Shown piece by piece: positions 32,089-40,242 of a DNA stretch of 40,267 nucleotides. Source of the stretch: Palsa-739 sp035532535. GTDB lineage: Bacteria > Actinomycetota > Thermoleophilia > Gaiellales > Gaiellaceae. The stretch spans positions 1 to 40,267 of the forward strand of contig DATKQT010000038.1 of the NCBI GenBank assembly GCA_035532535.1, read 5' to 3'. Position 1 is the first letter of the stretch. The number at the start of each line of letters is the position of its first letter. Made by a program: the position numbers and the translations under genes. Below the pieces are notes generated by a model. That model did not search any database and was not told the origin of the DNA. It worked only from the letters and a program-made list of their open reading frames with translations.

Positions 32089-33594
32089 TCAGCCGACTGC
32101 GGTGCCGAACAGTTCGTCCAGCTCCCGCTGGAGGTACCCGAGATACGGCTCGGGATCTATCGTCGAGCCGACCGTCCGCCGCAGAAGCTCCTGCGGCTCG
32201 TACATGCGGCCGAACCGGTGGATGTGCTCCCGCAGCCACTCCGCGAGCTGGGCGAACTCGCCCCGCTCGAACTGCTCGTCGAAGTTGCCGAGGTCGGCCT
32301 CCGCGCGCTCCCACAGCTGGACGGAGACGACGTTGCCGAGCGCGTACGTCGGAAAATACCCGAGGCTCATGTCCGACCAGTGGACGTCCTGGAGAACGCC
32401 GCTCGCGAGATCGGGTGGCTGGAGACCGAGGTACTCGCGCATCTTCGCGTCGAACGCCTCCGGAAGGTCGCGCACGTCAAGGCGTCCGCCGAGCAGTTCC
32501 CGCTCGATCTCGAAGCGCAGGATGACGTGCAGGCAGTACGTGACCTCGTCGGCGTCGACCCGCCGGAGCGTCGGCTTCACCTTGTTCAGGGCACGCTGGA
32601 ACGTTTCCAGCGGGACATCGGCGAAGGCGGGCAGCTCGCGCTGCAGGAGCGGATAGAAGAACCGCCAGGTCGACGAACGCCGGCCGACGAGGTTCTCCCA
32701 CATCCTGCTCTGCGACTCGTGGATCGCCGACGACACGCCGTCGGCCAGCGACGTGCGCGCGAAGCGCGGGTCGATCTGACGCTCGTACAGGCCGTGACCG
32801 AACTCGTGCAGGCACGAGAGGATCCCGTGGATGTTGTCCTCGTCGAACCGCGTGGTGAGGCGGATGTCGGGGATCGCCATCGAGACCTCGAACGGATGCA
32901 CGGTGTAGTCGAGCCGCCACGCGTCGTCGTCCATCCCCCACGTCTCGAGGATCGCGACGGAGACACGGTGCTGCGCCTTGCGTGAGAACGAACCGCGCAA
33001 GCACGAGTCGTCGATGGGCTCCATCTCGGCGACCGACCGGATCATCGGCACGAGCCGCTCCTTCAGGCGGGCGAAGATCGTTTCGACCTCGGTCGTCTTC
33101 ATGCCTGGCTCGTAGTCGTCGAGGACGACGTCATACGGATCGCCGCTGGGAGAGAAGCAAGCGACGTAGCGGCGGCGCAGCTCGAGGTTGCGCTCGAAGT
33201 GCGGAAGCATGATCGAGAAGTCGTTGTCCGCCCGCGCACGCAGCCACGCCCGATAGCCAAGCGACCCGGCCCGCTCGAGCTCGGCCTGGAGCTCCGCCGG
33301 CACACAGATCGCCTTCTCGTAGTCGCGGCGCGCGACGCGGACGACGCCCGCCTCGAAGGAGTTCGGATCGTGGGCGTCCTCGAACGGCCGCAGGGCCTCG
33401 AGCAGCTCGCCGATCCGCGGATCCACCCGGTGTTCATGGGTGACGGCCTCGACGGTCGCGCGCTGCTCGGCGCGCGCGTCGGCACCGGCTACGGGCATCT
33501 TCGTCTCTTCGTCCCAGCCGAGCAGGGTGCCCGCCCTGACGAGATCGTCGATCACCCCGAGCCGGCGTAGAAGTTCGTCGAAGCGGTCGTCCAC
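32089..33594 (-). CDS. M32 carboxypeptidase (Taq-type)
   Basis: This 501-residue zinc carboxypeptidase removes C-terminal residues. It has the HEFGH zinc motif (LHEFGHGLYERQ near residue 257), the conserved IHESQSRMWENLVGR near 287, and a long helical scaffold with LLGWDEETKMPVAGADARA near the N-terminus. I chose GTG 33594 because GGAG lies 8 nt upstream; a TTG six bases earlier is too close to it. The frame also reads through tRNA-Asn upstream, which is spurious. It is cytoplasmic and lies between the tRNA and the 75-residue gene. Confidence 0.94.
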   Translation of the reverse strand: MDDRFDELLRRLGVIDDLVRAGTLLGWDEETKMPVAGADARAEQRATVEAVTHEHRVDPRIGELLEALRPFEDAHDPNSFEAGVVRVARRDYEKAICVPAELQAELERAGSLGYRAWLRARADNDFSIMLPHFERNLELRRRYVACFSPSGDPYDVVLDDYEPGMKTTEVETIFARLKERLVPMIRSVAEMEPIDDSCLRGSFSRKAQHRVSVAILETWGMDDDAWRLDYTVHPFEVSMAIPDIRLTTRFDEDNIHGILSCLHEFGHGLYERQIDPRFARTSLADGVSSAIHESQSRMWENLVGRRSSTWRFFYPLLQRELPAFADVPLETFQRALNKVKPTLRRVDADEVTYCLHVILRFEIERELLGGRLDVRDLPEAFDAKMREYLGLQPPDLASGVLQDVHWSDMSLGYFPTYALGNVVSVQLWERAEADLGNFDEQFERGEFAQLAEWLREHIHRFGRMYEPQELLRRTVGSTIDPEPYLGYLQRELDELFGTAVG

Positions 33595-33600
33595 GCTCAA

Positions 33601-33675
<75 letters not shown>

Positions 33676-33700
33676 TCGGCGGCGCGCATTGTACCGAGGC

Positions 33701-35350
33701 TCACGCGAATTCCCGGATGGCTGTGCGGATCTGCAACAGCGCCTGCTGCAAGTCGACGAGCCGGTCGTCGTCGGCGTCCGCGAGCTCGCGCTGGAGGCGG
33801 CGTTCACGCAGACGAAGCAGGAGCTGTTCCCCGGTCTGCTCGCCGATGCTCTCCTCGTCCGCCTGCGCGTAGAGCTCGGCGAGGAGCGCGGTCAGCTCGC
33901 CGTCGGCCGGCTCGTTGCCAAGTAGGTGCGCCTGCGCGCGACGGTGGAGCTCGTCGTCGAAGTGCTCCGGGCCGAGCTCGCCGAGGATCCGCGTCAGGCT
34001 GGGGTTTCCGGCCACGCCGGCGAGCGCGGTGCGCTCGAGCCGGGTGCCGGCGTCGAGAAGCCGCGGCGAGATGACGCCGGCCGTGCGCGCCCCGGTGCGC
34101 GGCGGCGCGAGGCCGGCCTGCGTCTCCGGCGGCAGGTCGAGGAGGTCGGCGGCGAGCCGGATGGCGTCGAGCCGCTCCGGTGAATCGGCCTGCGTGCCGA
34201 GGAACGTGCGGATGGCGGCGTACGACGACTGCTTGTCGCCGGCGCGCTCGTGCAGGAGCCGCACCATGTGCACCTGATAGCTGACCGGAGCGGCGAGCTC
34301 GCGCTCGAACGCAGCCGGGTCGTCGGCGGGATCCGTTCCCTTCGGCAGCGAGACGACGTTGACGGCGAAGCCTTGCTTGACCGCGAGCTCCATCCCGCGC
34401 AGCGTCGCGTCCTGACCGGCGGCGTCCGCGTCGAAACAGAGGTAGAGGCGTTTCGTCAACTTCGTGAGCTCCTTCAGCTGCGCCTCGGTGAGCGCTGTCC
34501 CCATCGACGCGACCACCGGCTGGAAGCCGGCCTGCCGCAGGGCGAGCACGTCGGTGTTCCCCTCGACGACGACCCCACGGTCCTCCTTCGCGATCGCCTG
34601 CCGTGCGGTGTCGAGCCCGTACAGGAGGTCGCCCTTCTTGAAGAGGCCGCTCTCGGGCGAGTTGACGTATTTCGCCTGGAGCGGGTCGTCGTCGTGCAGC
34701 TTGCGCGCCTGGAAGCCGCGCACCTTGCCGCGCGCGTCGGCGAGCGGGAAGACGAGCCGGCGGGAGAAGTAGTCGTCGCCACGCTGTCGCGCGAGGCCCG
34801 CGGCCCGAAGCTCGTCCTGCGCGAAGCCCTCTTGCAGCGCACGGCGCGCGAGCGTCGGCCCGCCTGGCGCATAGCCGAGCCGGAACTGCCGGCAGACCTC
34901 CTCGCCGAGCGCGCGGGAAGCGAGGTACTCGCGCGCGAACGCGCCGGCGTCGCTCTCCCACAACACTCGTTCGTAGAACACGGTCGCCCGCTCGAGCAGC
35001 TGCTCGAGCCGCTTGCCGCGCTCGCGCTGCCGCGCGGCCTCAGGCGAGATCTCCTCATACTCGATCTCGATCCCGAAGCGGCCCGCGAGGAACTCGATCG
35101 CGCCGACGAAGTCGACCTGCTCGAGCTTCTCGACGAACGCGATCGCGTCGCCGCCCTCGCCGCAGCCGAAGCACTTGAAGGTGCCGCGCGCAGGCGAGAC
35201 GGTGAAGCTCGGCGTCCGCTCCTGATGGAACGGGCACAGGCCCTTGTACGTGCCCCCGGCCTTCCGTAGGCGCACGTGATCCTCGACGAGCGGCAGGATC
35301 TGCGTCGCCGACTTCACGGCCTCGACCGAGCTGTCCTTGATGCGCGCCAT
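33701..35350 (-). CDS. dnaG: DNA primase
   Basis: This 549-residue primase lays RNA primers at the replication fork. It has the N-terminal CHC2 zinc finger (Cys39, His42, Cys60, Cys63 in LCPFHQERTPSF and FKCFGCGEGGD), the RNA polymerase core (EYLASRALGEEVCRQFRLGY, FPLADARGKVRGFQAR) and Toprim motifs (VVVEGNTDVLALRQAGF near 262, LCFDADAAGQDAT near 312). I chose ATG 35350 because MARIKDSSVEAVK matches family N-termini; an ATG at 35380 adds ten residues. The start lies at the edge of an 18-bp inverted repeat. Confidence 0.95.
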   Translation of the reverse strand: MARIKDSSVEAVKSATQILPLVEDHVRLRKAGGTYKGLCPFHQERTPSFTVSPARGTFKCFGCGEGGDAIAFVEKLEQVDFVGAIEFLAGRFGIEIEYEEISPEAARQRERGKRLEQLLERATVFYERVLWESDAGAFAREYLASRALGEEVCRQFRLGYAPGGPTLARRALQEGFAQDELRAAGLARQRGDDYFSRRLVFPLADARGKVRGFQARKLHDDDPLQAKYVNSPESGLFKKGDLLYGLDTARQAIAKEDRGVVVEGNTDVLALRQAGFQPVVASMGTALTEAQLKELTKLTKRLYLCFDADAAGQDATLRGMELAVKQGFAVNVVSLPKGTDPADDPAAFERELAAPVSYQVHMVRLLHERAGDKQSSYAAIRTFLGTQADSPERLDAIRLAADLLDLPPETQAGLAPPRTGARTAGVISPRLLDAGTRLERTALAGVAGNPSLTRILGELGPEHFDDELHRRAQAHLLGNEPADGELTALLAELYAQADEESIGEQTGEQLLLRLRERRLQRELADADDDRLVDLQQALLQIRTAIREFA

Positions 35351-35352
35351 CA

Positions 35353-35514
35353 GTGACTCGGCCGCCCCTCTTCCCGGCATCCTCGGTCGCGAGCACCGAG
35401 CGATGCAAGGACGCAGGGAGCGCCGATAGCAGCGGCTATCGGCGCGACTGAGCACGCAGCAGCGCGATGCGTGATCGCGGGCGAGGGGCCGCAGATGAGG
35501 GGCGGCCGAGTCAC
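35353..35514. promoter_or_regulatory. 162-bp inverted-repeat element between dgt and dnaG
   Basis: GTGACTCGGCCGCCCCTC (35353-35370) and GAGGGGCGGCCGAGTCAC (35497-35514) are perfect 18-bp inverted arms. Inside, GCGCCGATAGC (35420-35430) and GCTATCGGCGC (35435-35445) give an 11-bp stem with a 4-nt loop. One outer arm contains the dgt stop; the other ends 2 nt before the dnaG ATG. In RNA the outer stem would cover the dnaG ribosome-binding region. It could be a regulatory leader or a mobile repeat. Confidence 0.75.
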
Positions 35515-36467
35515 GAGTATGCGAGCGCGAAGCGATCGGTCATGCCGGCGAGGTAGTCGGTCGCATCCTCGACGCTGTAGCCCTGTACGTCGACGAGGTC
35601 GTCGAAGATGCGTCGGATCGTCGCACGGATGTGCGCGTGCTCCTGCTGCATGTACACGCGGTCGAACATGAATGCGCGCAGCGACAGCATCGCGCCGCCG
35701 ATCTCGTCGCTCTGCACGATGTCGCCGGCGCGGGCCGAGGTCTCGACGAGGTCGTGCACGAGCGTGTCGATGCGGCGCGAGCCGGTGTCGCCGAGCAGCG
35801 CGAGCTCATCCAGGGGGAGGTCGCTCTGTGAGAGAAGGCCGGCGCGGACCGCGTCGTCGATGTCGTGGTTGATGTACGCGACGCGGTCGACGATGCGCAC
35901 GATCTTCCCCTCGAGCGTCTCCGGGTCGTCGGGCCCGGTGTGCTTGAGGATCCCGTCGCGCACTTCCCACGTGAGATTGAGGCCGCGCCCGTCGCGCTCG
36001 AGGCGTTCGACGACGCGGAGCGAATGCTCGTTGTGACGGAAGCCGCGCTGCCCGCGCTCGCGCAGGAGCTCGTCGAGCGCTTCCTCGCCGGCGTGCCCGA
36101 ACGGCGGATGGCCGAGATCGTGGCCGAGCCCGATCGCCTCGACGAGGTCCTCGTTCAGCCGGAGCGCGCGGCCCACGCCGCGGGCGATGCCGGTCGTCTC
36201 CAACGTGTGCGTGAGACGGGTGCGAAAATGATCGCCCTCGGGGTCGACGAAGACCTGTGTCTTCAGACGGAGGCGCCGGAACGCCTTCGAGTGGACGATA
36301 CGGTCGCGGTCGCGCTGGAACGGCGTCCGCAGCCGGCATTCCTCCTCCGGCAGGTTCCGCCCGCGCGACTCGTACGAGCGCACAGCGAGCGGCGACAGCC
36401 AGCGCTCCTCGTGCTCCCGCACGAGGCTTGCGAAGGCATCGGCAACCTGACCGGCAAGCTCCGGCAT
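35511..36467 (-). CDS. dgt: Deoxyguanosinetriphosphate triphosphohydrolase-like protein
   Basis: This 318-residue HD-domain enzyme of the dGTPase family splits dNTPs into deoxynucleoside and triphosphate. It shows FQRDRDRIVHSKAFRRL (50-66), HFRTRLTHTLE with His87, GLGHDLGHPPFGH with His116-Asp117, and a C-terminal Asp in IVDRVAYINHDIDDA near 200. It is upstream of dnaG on the same strand, an order seen in many actinobacteria, separated by an inverted-repeat element. ATG 36467 is the best start; the frame remains open upstream over the neighbouring SDR gene, which is a GC artefact. Confidence 0.93.
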   Translation of the reverse strand: MPELAGQVADAFASLVREHEERWLSPLAVRSYESRGRNLPEEECRLRTPFQRDRDRIVHSKAFRRLRLKTQVFVDPEGDHFRTRLTHTLETTGIARGVGRALRLNEDLVEAIGLGHDLGHPPFGHAGEEALDELLRERGQRGFRHNEHSLRVVERLERDGRGLNLTWEVRDGILKHTGPDDPETLEGKIVRIVDRVAYINHDIDDAVRAGLLSQSDLPLDELALLGDTGSRRIDTLVHDLVETSARAGDIVQSDEIGGAMLSLRAFMFDRVYMQQEHAHIRATIRRIFDDLVDVQGYSVEDATDYLAGMTDRFALAYS

Positions 36468-36526
36468 CCCAGGTTCCAGCGTAGTGGCTGGGCCCGACGC
36501 CGCACAGTGACGGATCGGGACCGAGC

Positions 36527-37258
36527 TCAGATGATGATCGGGACGGTTCCGCCGTCGGCGCTCCACGCCGCGCCGGTGACGTAGCTCGAGCGCGGGGAGC
36601 ATAGGAACGCGATCACCGCGGCGATCTCCTCCGGCTCGGCGAGGCGTCCGAGCGGCCTCCCCGCGCCGACCTTCGCGAGCACCTCGTCCCGGTTTCCCTG
36701 CTGGTCGGCGAGCCCGCCCTCGCCGAGCCAGGCGCCCGTCGCGGTCGGCCCCGGCGTGACCGCGTTGCAGCGCACGCCGTCCTTCGCGTACAGGTCGGCG
36801 ACGAGCCGCGAGAACGAAAGCATTGCCGCCTTCATGACCGAGTAGTCCGGCATCGACGTCGACGGGCGCTTCGCCGCCGTCGAGGACACGTTCACGAGCG
36901 TGCCCGCGCCGCGCGCGCGCATGCCCGGGAGCGCCGCCTGCGTGGCACGGATCGCGGTCATGAGATTGAGCTCGAAGGACGACTGCCAGTCGGCCTCCGT
37001 GAGCTCCTCGAGCTTGCGGATGTCGGTGCCGCCGACGTTGTTCACGAGCACGTCGATGCGCCCGTGCATCTCCTCCGTTTCGCGCACCACACGCTCGGGC
37101 TCGCCGGCCCGCGAGAGGTCGGCCTGCACGTCTCCACCGCTCCGGCCCGTGCTGACGACGATCGCGCCCTCGGCGCGGAGGAGGTTCACCGTCGCCAGGC
37201 CGATGCCGGCGGTGGAGCCCGTGACAAGACACACGTGATCGCGCAGGCCGAGATCCAT
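36527..37258 (-). CDS. Short-chain dehydrogenase/reductase (SDR)
   Basis: This 243-residue classical SDR has the cofactor loop VTGSTAGIG (12-20), NNVGG near 73, NVSSTAAK near 122, the catalytic YSVMK (Tyr/Lys near 139-143) and PGPTATG near 167. The ending YVTGAAWSADGGTVP is the usual FabG-like tail. TGRSGGD after strand two favours NADP. The substrate is not predictable. It is 60 nt from dgt upstream of its start-to-stop gap and diverges from the phosphatase gene by 22 nt. Confidence 0.9.
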   Translation of the reverse strand: MDLGLRDHVCLVTGSTAGIGLATVNLLRAEGAIVVSTGRSGGDVQADLSRAGEPERVVRETEEMHGRIDVLVNNVGGTDIRKLEELTEADWQSSFELNLMTAIRATQAALPGMRARGAGTLVNVSSTAAKRPSTSMPDYSVMKAAMLSFSRLVADLYAKDGVRCNAVTPGPTATGAWLGEGGLADQQGNRDEVLAKVGAGRPLGRLAEPEEIAAVIAFLCSPRSSYVTGAAWSADGGTVPIII

Positions 37259-37280
37259 CGCGCGAGTACCTTAGTCGGAC

Positions 37281-37799
37281 GTGACCACGTTGCTTCTCGT
37301 TCGCCACGGCGAAACGGACTGGAACGCCGAGCGCCGCTGGCAGGGCCACGCGGACGTGCCGCTGAACGACCGCGGCCGCGAGCAGGCGCGCGCGCTCGCC
37401 GAGAGGCTCACCACGACGTCGCTCGACGCGATTTACTCCAGCGATCTCAGTCGCGCGCGCGACACCGCAGACATCGTCGGCGTGCGCCTGGGTGTGCCGG
37501 TCGTCGTCGACCCCGACCTGCGCGAGATCGACGTCGGCCCGATCGAGGGGCTGACCGCCGAGGAGACAGGGACGCTCGACGGGTGGCATGGCGAGCCGAA
37601 GGAGGCGCACGCCGAGCGGATCCTGCGCGCGGTCCAGCGGATCGCCGAGCGCCATCCCGACGACCGCGTCCTGGTGGTCACGCACGGTGGCTCGATGCGA
37701 CGCGTCCACGAGCATCTCGGCCTCGAAGGAGGGCCGTTCGAGAACTGCGTCGTGTGGGCGTGCGCGCACGAGGACGGCGTACTCCGCTCTATAGACTGA
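37281..37799 (+). CDS. Histidine phosphatase family protein
   Basis: This 172-residue protein of the phosphoglycerate-mutase-like superfamily has LLLVRHGETDWN with phosphoacceptor His9, the GHADVPLNDRGREQA loop, SSDLSRARDTAD near 52, REIDVGPIEG with acid/base Glu near 82, and VVTHGGSMRR with His near 137. It may act on sugar phosphates, RNA caps or other esters; the sequence does not choose. GTG 37281 starts the motif at the right distance. Its stop is 7 nt from the next small gene. Confidence 0.88.
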   Translation: MTTLLLVRHGETDWNAERRWQGHADVPLNDRGREQARALAERLTTTSLDAIYSSDLSRARDTADIVGVRLGVPVVVDPDLREIDVGPIEGLTAEETGTLDGWHGEPKEAHAERILRAVQRIAERHPDDRVLVVTHGGSMRRVHEHLGLEGGPFENCVVWACAHEDGVLRSID

Positions 37800-37806
37800 C
37801 CTTCCG

Positions 37807-38070
37807 GTGGAGGACTACACGGGGAAGTACAAGGGCGAGCAGGTCGAGGTCGCGCTCTTCGGCGGGGAGTATCAGGAGGGCGTGCTCACCGCCTATTGCT
37901 ACGTCGACGAGGTCGCGCACATCGAGTTGAACGGCCACATCCTCGTGCCGCTGCAGAACATCGCCTCGCTCCACTGCTCCAGCCGCTGCGATGCCCCGCA
38001 GAACGACGACTGGCCGCCGCGCGGGCTGCTGGACGACGACGGCCGGGGCGGCGAACCGGAAGAACCGTAG
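37807..38070 (+). CDS. Small beta-rich protein, possible LSm-like fold
   Basis: This 87-residue protein starts at GTG 37807. Residues 8-57 alternate as short strands (GEQVEVALFGGEYQEGVLTA, YCYVDEVAHIEL, HILVPLQNIASLH), which resembles the strand order of Sm/LSm RNA-binding proteins. The rest (CSSRCDAPQNDDWPPRGLLD onward) is acidic and likely disordered. I do not recognise a family, and the LSm comparison is by eye only. It lies between the phosphatase and the M48 peptidase, and the peptidase start overlaps it. Confidence 0.6.
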   Translation: MEDYTGKYKGEQVEVALFGGEYQEGVLTAYCYVDEVAHIELNGHILVPLQNIASLHCSSRCDAPQNDDWPPRGLLDDDGRGGEPEEP

Positions 38071-38899
38071 GGGTGCCGCGCTGATCGCGGCGCGCAACAT
38101 CCTCAAAGCGTGGCTGCTGCTCCTCGGGATCTGCGGCGTCCTCGCCTTCATCGGCTGGGCGATCGGCGGCCTCCGCCTGCTGTCCATCTTCGTCTTCTGC
38201 GCGCTGCTGCTCGTGGTCGGCGCCTACTGGACGTTCGACCGTGCGGTGCTCGGCATGGTGCACGCGCACGAGCTCCCGATCGCCGAGGCGCCGCTGCTGC
38301 ACTCGACCGTCGAGCGGCTCGCCGCTCGCGCCGGCGTCCTGAAGCCGAAGCTCTACCTCTTCCCGGCCGGGATGCCGCTCACCCTTGCGACCGGGCGCGG
38401 GCCGACGTACTCGGCGGTCGCGGTCAGCTCCGGCTGCGTGGCGGCGTGCCCCCCGGCAGAGCTCGAGGCCGTGCTCGCGCACGAGATCGCACACGTGAAG
38501 CATCGCGACGTGGCATTGCAGACGTCGGTTGTCGTCCTCGCGGCCTCGCTGATCGAGCTGACCCGGGTCGGCGGATGGCTGCAGCGCCCCCTGCTCTTCG
38601 TCGTCGGCCCGGTCGCGGCGGCGTGCGCGCACCTGTTGCTGTCGCCGAAGCGCGAGTTCGAGGCCGACCGTCTCGCTGCGGCGTTGTGCGAGTCGCCGCA
38701 CGGATTGGCCGACGCGCTGATTCGCTTCGAGCAGGCGGCCGAGCTCGTGAACTTCGAGGCCTCGCCGGCCACGGAGCCGTTGTGGCCGTTCAACCCGTTC
38801 ATGGAGGAGGGCCTCGCGGCGCTCTTCGTCACGCATCCAACGATCGCCGCGCGTGTGCAGCGGCTGCGCGCGCTCGACACGACGAAGGAAGCCGCGTAG
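37991..38899 (+). CDS. M48 family membrane metallopeptidase (HtpX-like)
   Basis: This 302-residue protein has two N-terminal helices (LKAWLLLLGICGVLAFIGWA, LLSIFVFCALLLVVGAYW), the zinc motif VLAHEIAHVKHRD near residue 162, two more helices (LQTSVVVLAASLIEL, LFVVGPVAAACAHLLL), and PKREFEADRLA with the third zinc ligand Glu. This is the HtpX arrangement, a membrane quality-control protease. The start is unsure: ATG 37991 overlaps the previous gene by 80 nt and would add 30 residues unlike HtpX; CTG 38081 fits the family better. Confidence 0.82.
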   Translation: MPRRTTTGRRAGCWTTTAGAANRKNRRGAALIAARNILKAWLLLLGICGVLAFIGWAIGGLRLLSIFVFCALLLVVGAYWTFDRAVLGMVHAHELPIAEAPLLHSTVERLAARAGVLKPKLYLFPAGMPLTLATGRGPTYSAVAVSSGCVAACPPAELEAVLAHEIAHVKHRDVALQTSVVVLAASLIELTRVGGWLQRPLLFVVGPVAAACAHLLLSPKREFEADRLAAALCESPHGLADALIRFEQAAELVNFEASPATEPLWPFNPFMEEGLAALFVTHPTIAARVQRLRALDTTKEAA

Positions 38900-38906
38900 G
38901 ACCATG

Positions 38907-38934
38907 GAAAAGGCCCGCTCTCGCGGGCCTTTTC
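38907..38934. terminator. Bidirectional intrinsic terminator
   Basis: GAAAAGGCCCGC (38907-38918) and GCGGGCCTTTTC (38923-38934) form a perfect 12-bp stem with a TCTC loop. T-runs lie on the right for the rightward M48 transcript and, on the other strand, for the leftward rRNA operon. It sits 8 nt after the M48 stop and about 10 nt past the 5S 3' end. Confidence 0.85.
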
Positions 38935-38943
38935 GCAGGAAAT

Positions 38944-39061
<118 letters not shown>

Positions 39062-39250
39062 TGTCAAGGGGCGCGCCGAGCGCGGCACCCTCAAAACTCC
39101 ATAGCGACTCTTCCCGGTGTTCAAATCAAGACCTCGGGCAATTAGTACGGCTCGGCTGAACGCATTGCTGCGCTTGCACCGGCCGCCTATCAAGGTCGTA
39201 GTCTCCGACCGCCCTTACTCCCTCTAGGGGATGGGAGCTCTCATCTCGAG

Positions 39251-39287
<37 letters not shown>

Positions 39288-39417
39288 ATCCAGACGTAGC
39301 TAATCAGCAGCGCCGTTGGCACGACGACTGATACACCAGAGGTCTGTTCGTCTCGGTCCTCTCGTACTAGAGACGACTCCTCTCAAAGCTCCAGCGCCCA
39401 TGGTGGATAGGGACCGA

Positions 39418-40126
39418 CAGTTCTGTTACACCCGAGCGACGCTCGGGGGCCAGGTCATTTCTGCCTGACTCTGCATGTCGCCATGCAGCTCGGACTGTAT
39501 CTTCCAGGCCCTTTACGAGCCCTGTCTGGCGTGCAGTCTCTGAGGATTCTGGACAGCTACGAGCTCGTTCCACTGCACCTTCCTAAATCGGCCGCCCCCA
39601 TTCATGGAGGTCGCCGTCTCGAGAAGCCGCCGGAAGCCGGCGGACGTGCGGTGGTGGCCGAGAGCGAGCTCCCGAACAATCAGCGCGAACTTCTCGAAGT
39701 CCGCCTGCTTGCTCGAGAGCATGGGGTTGCGCTCGAAGAACGGAACGACGCGATCGAGCAGGTCGACGCGCTTGCGCACGACGAAAACAAGTGCTCGATC
39801 CCGCCGACTGTTGGGCTTGATGTAACCGCAGTCGAAGCGGCGCCGAATCAGCTCGAGCACCTGAGCCCTGTCACCGTTCTGGCTGACATGGAACTCTGGA
39901 ACCAACTGAAATCCGACGCGACAAGTCGAACTGCGTTGCACCGAGACCGAGAAGCTTCCTTCTCCGTCGACGTAACCCGCGATGTAGCTATCCAGCCTTT
40001 CCTGCTGATTGTCCGCACCCGTCACGTTGTCACTATCGTAAACGTCCGACCGGACGCTAACGATGAGTAGCGCGGGATGCTACGGAGTTTCCAGCATTTG
40101 GCCAGATTTATAGACAGCAATGGTCT
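39418..40126 (-). mobile_element. Group I intron in 23S rRNA (after U2604, E. coli numbering)
   Basis: This 709-nt insertion starts right after 5' exon GACAGT and ends in G before TCGGTCC. P1 forms between exon GACAGU and the guide GCTGTC (40113-40118), giving the U.G pair at the splice site. Other group I core parts (minus strand) are P element AAATGCTGGAAACTCC (40084-40099), R element CAGAGACTGCACG (39530-39542), and S element AAGATACAGTCC (39492-39503). R and S pair as P7 (GACTG/CAGTC). A P9-like hairpin CCCGAGC/GCTCGGG is at 39431-39447. The terminal G fits omega-G. The intron carries a homing endonuclease gene. Confidence 0.93.
39513..40025 (-). CDS. Single-motif LAGLIDADG homing endonuclease
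   Basis: This 170-residue protein, inside the intron, has one LAGLIDADG motif: YIAGYVDGEGSF (residues 14-25) with the likely metal-binding Asp20. FQLVPEFHVSQ, FDCGYIKPNS and FFERNPMLSSKQADFEKFAL follow. Size and single motif match homodimeric I-CreI-like enzymes that cut intronless 23S alleles and spread the intron. The start is probably GTG 40025; no strong ribosome-binding site is seen. The stop TAA at 39513-39515 lies between the R and S core elements, so the last residues (QNPQRLHARQGS) double as ribozyme core. Confidence 0.92.
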   Translation of the reverse strand: MTGADNQQERLDSYIAGYVDGEGSFSVSVQRSSTCRVGFQLVPEFHVSQNGDRAQVLELIRRRFDCGYIKPNSRRDRALVFVVRKRVDLLDRVVPFFERNPMLSSKQADFEKFALIVRELALGHHRTSAGFRRLLETATSMNGGGRFRKVQWNELVAVQNPQRLHARQGS

Positions 40127-40197
<71 letters not shown>

Positions 40198-40201
40198 GCT
40201 A

Positions 40202-40242
<41 letters not shown>

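Noticed and set aside
35353..35514. The inverted repeat as a full insertion sequence
   Set aside because: It is only 162 bp, has no transposase frame, and no clear target-site duplication was seen.
39367..39573. Small open frames within the 23S exon and intron edge
   Set aside because: They lie in conserved rRNA or ribozyme core and have no protein-like features, apart from the endonuclease frame.
39418..40126. The 23S insertion as an intervening sequence (IVS) removed by RNase III, or an archaeal bulge-helix-bulge intron
   Set aside because: The ends do not form a long terminal stem or bulge-helix-bulge; instead P1, P7, R, S and the terminal G of a group I intron are present.
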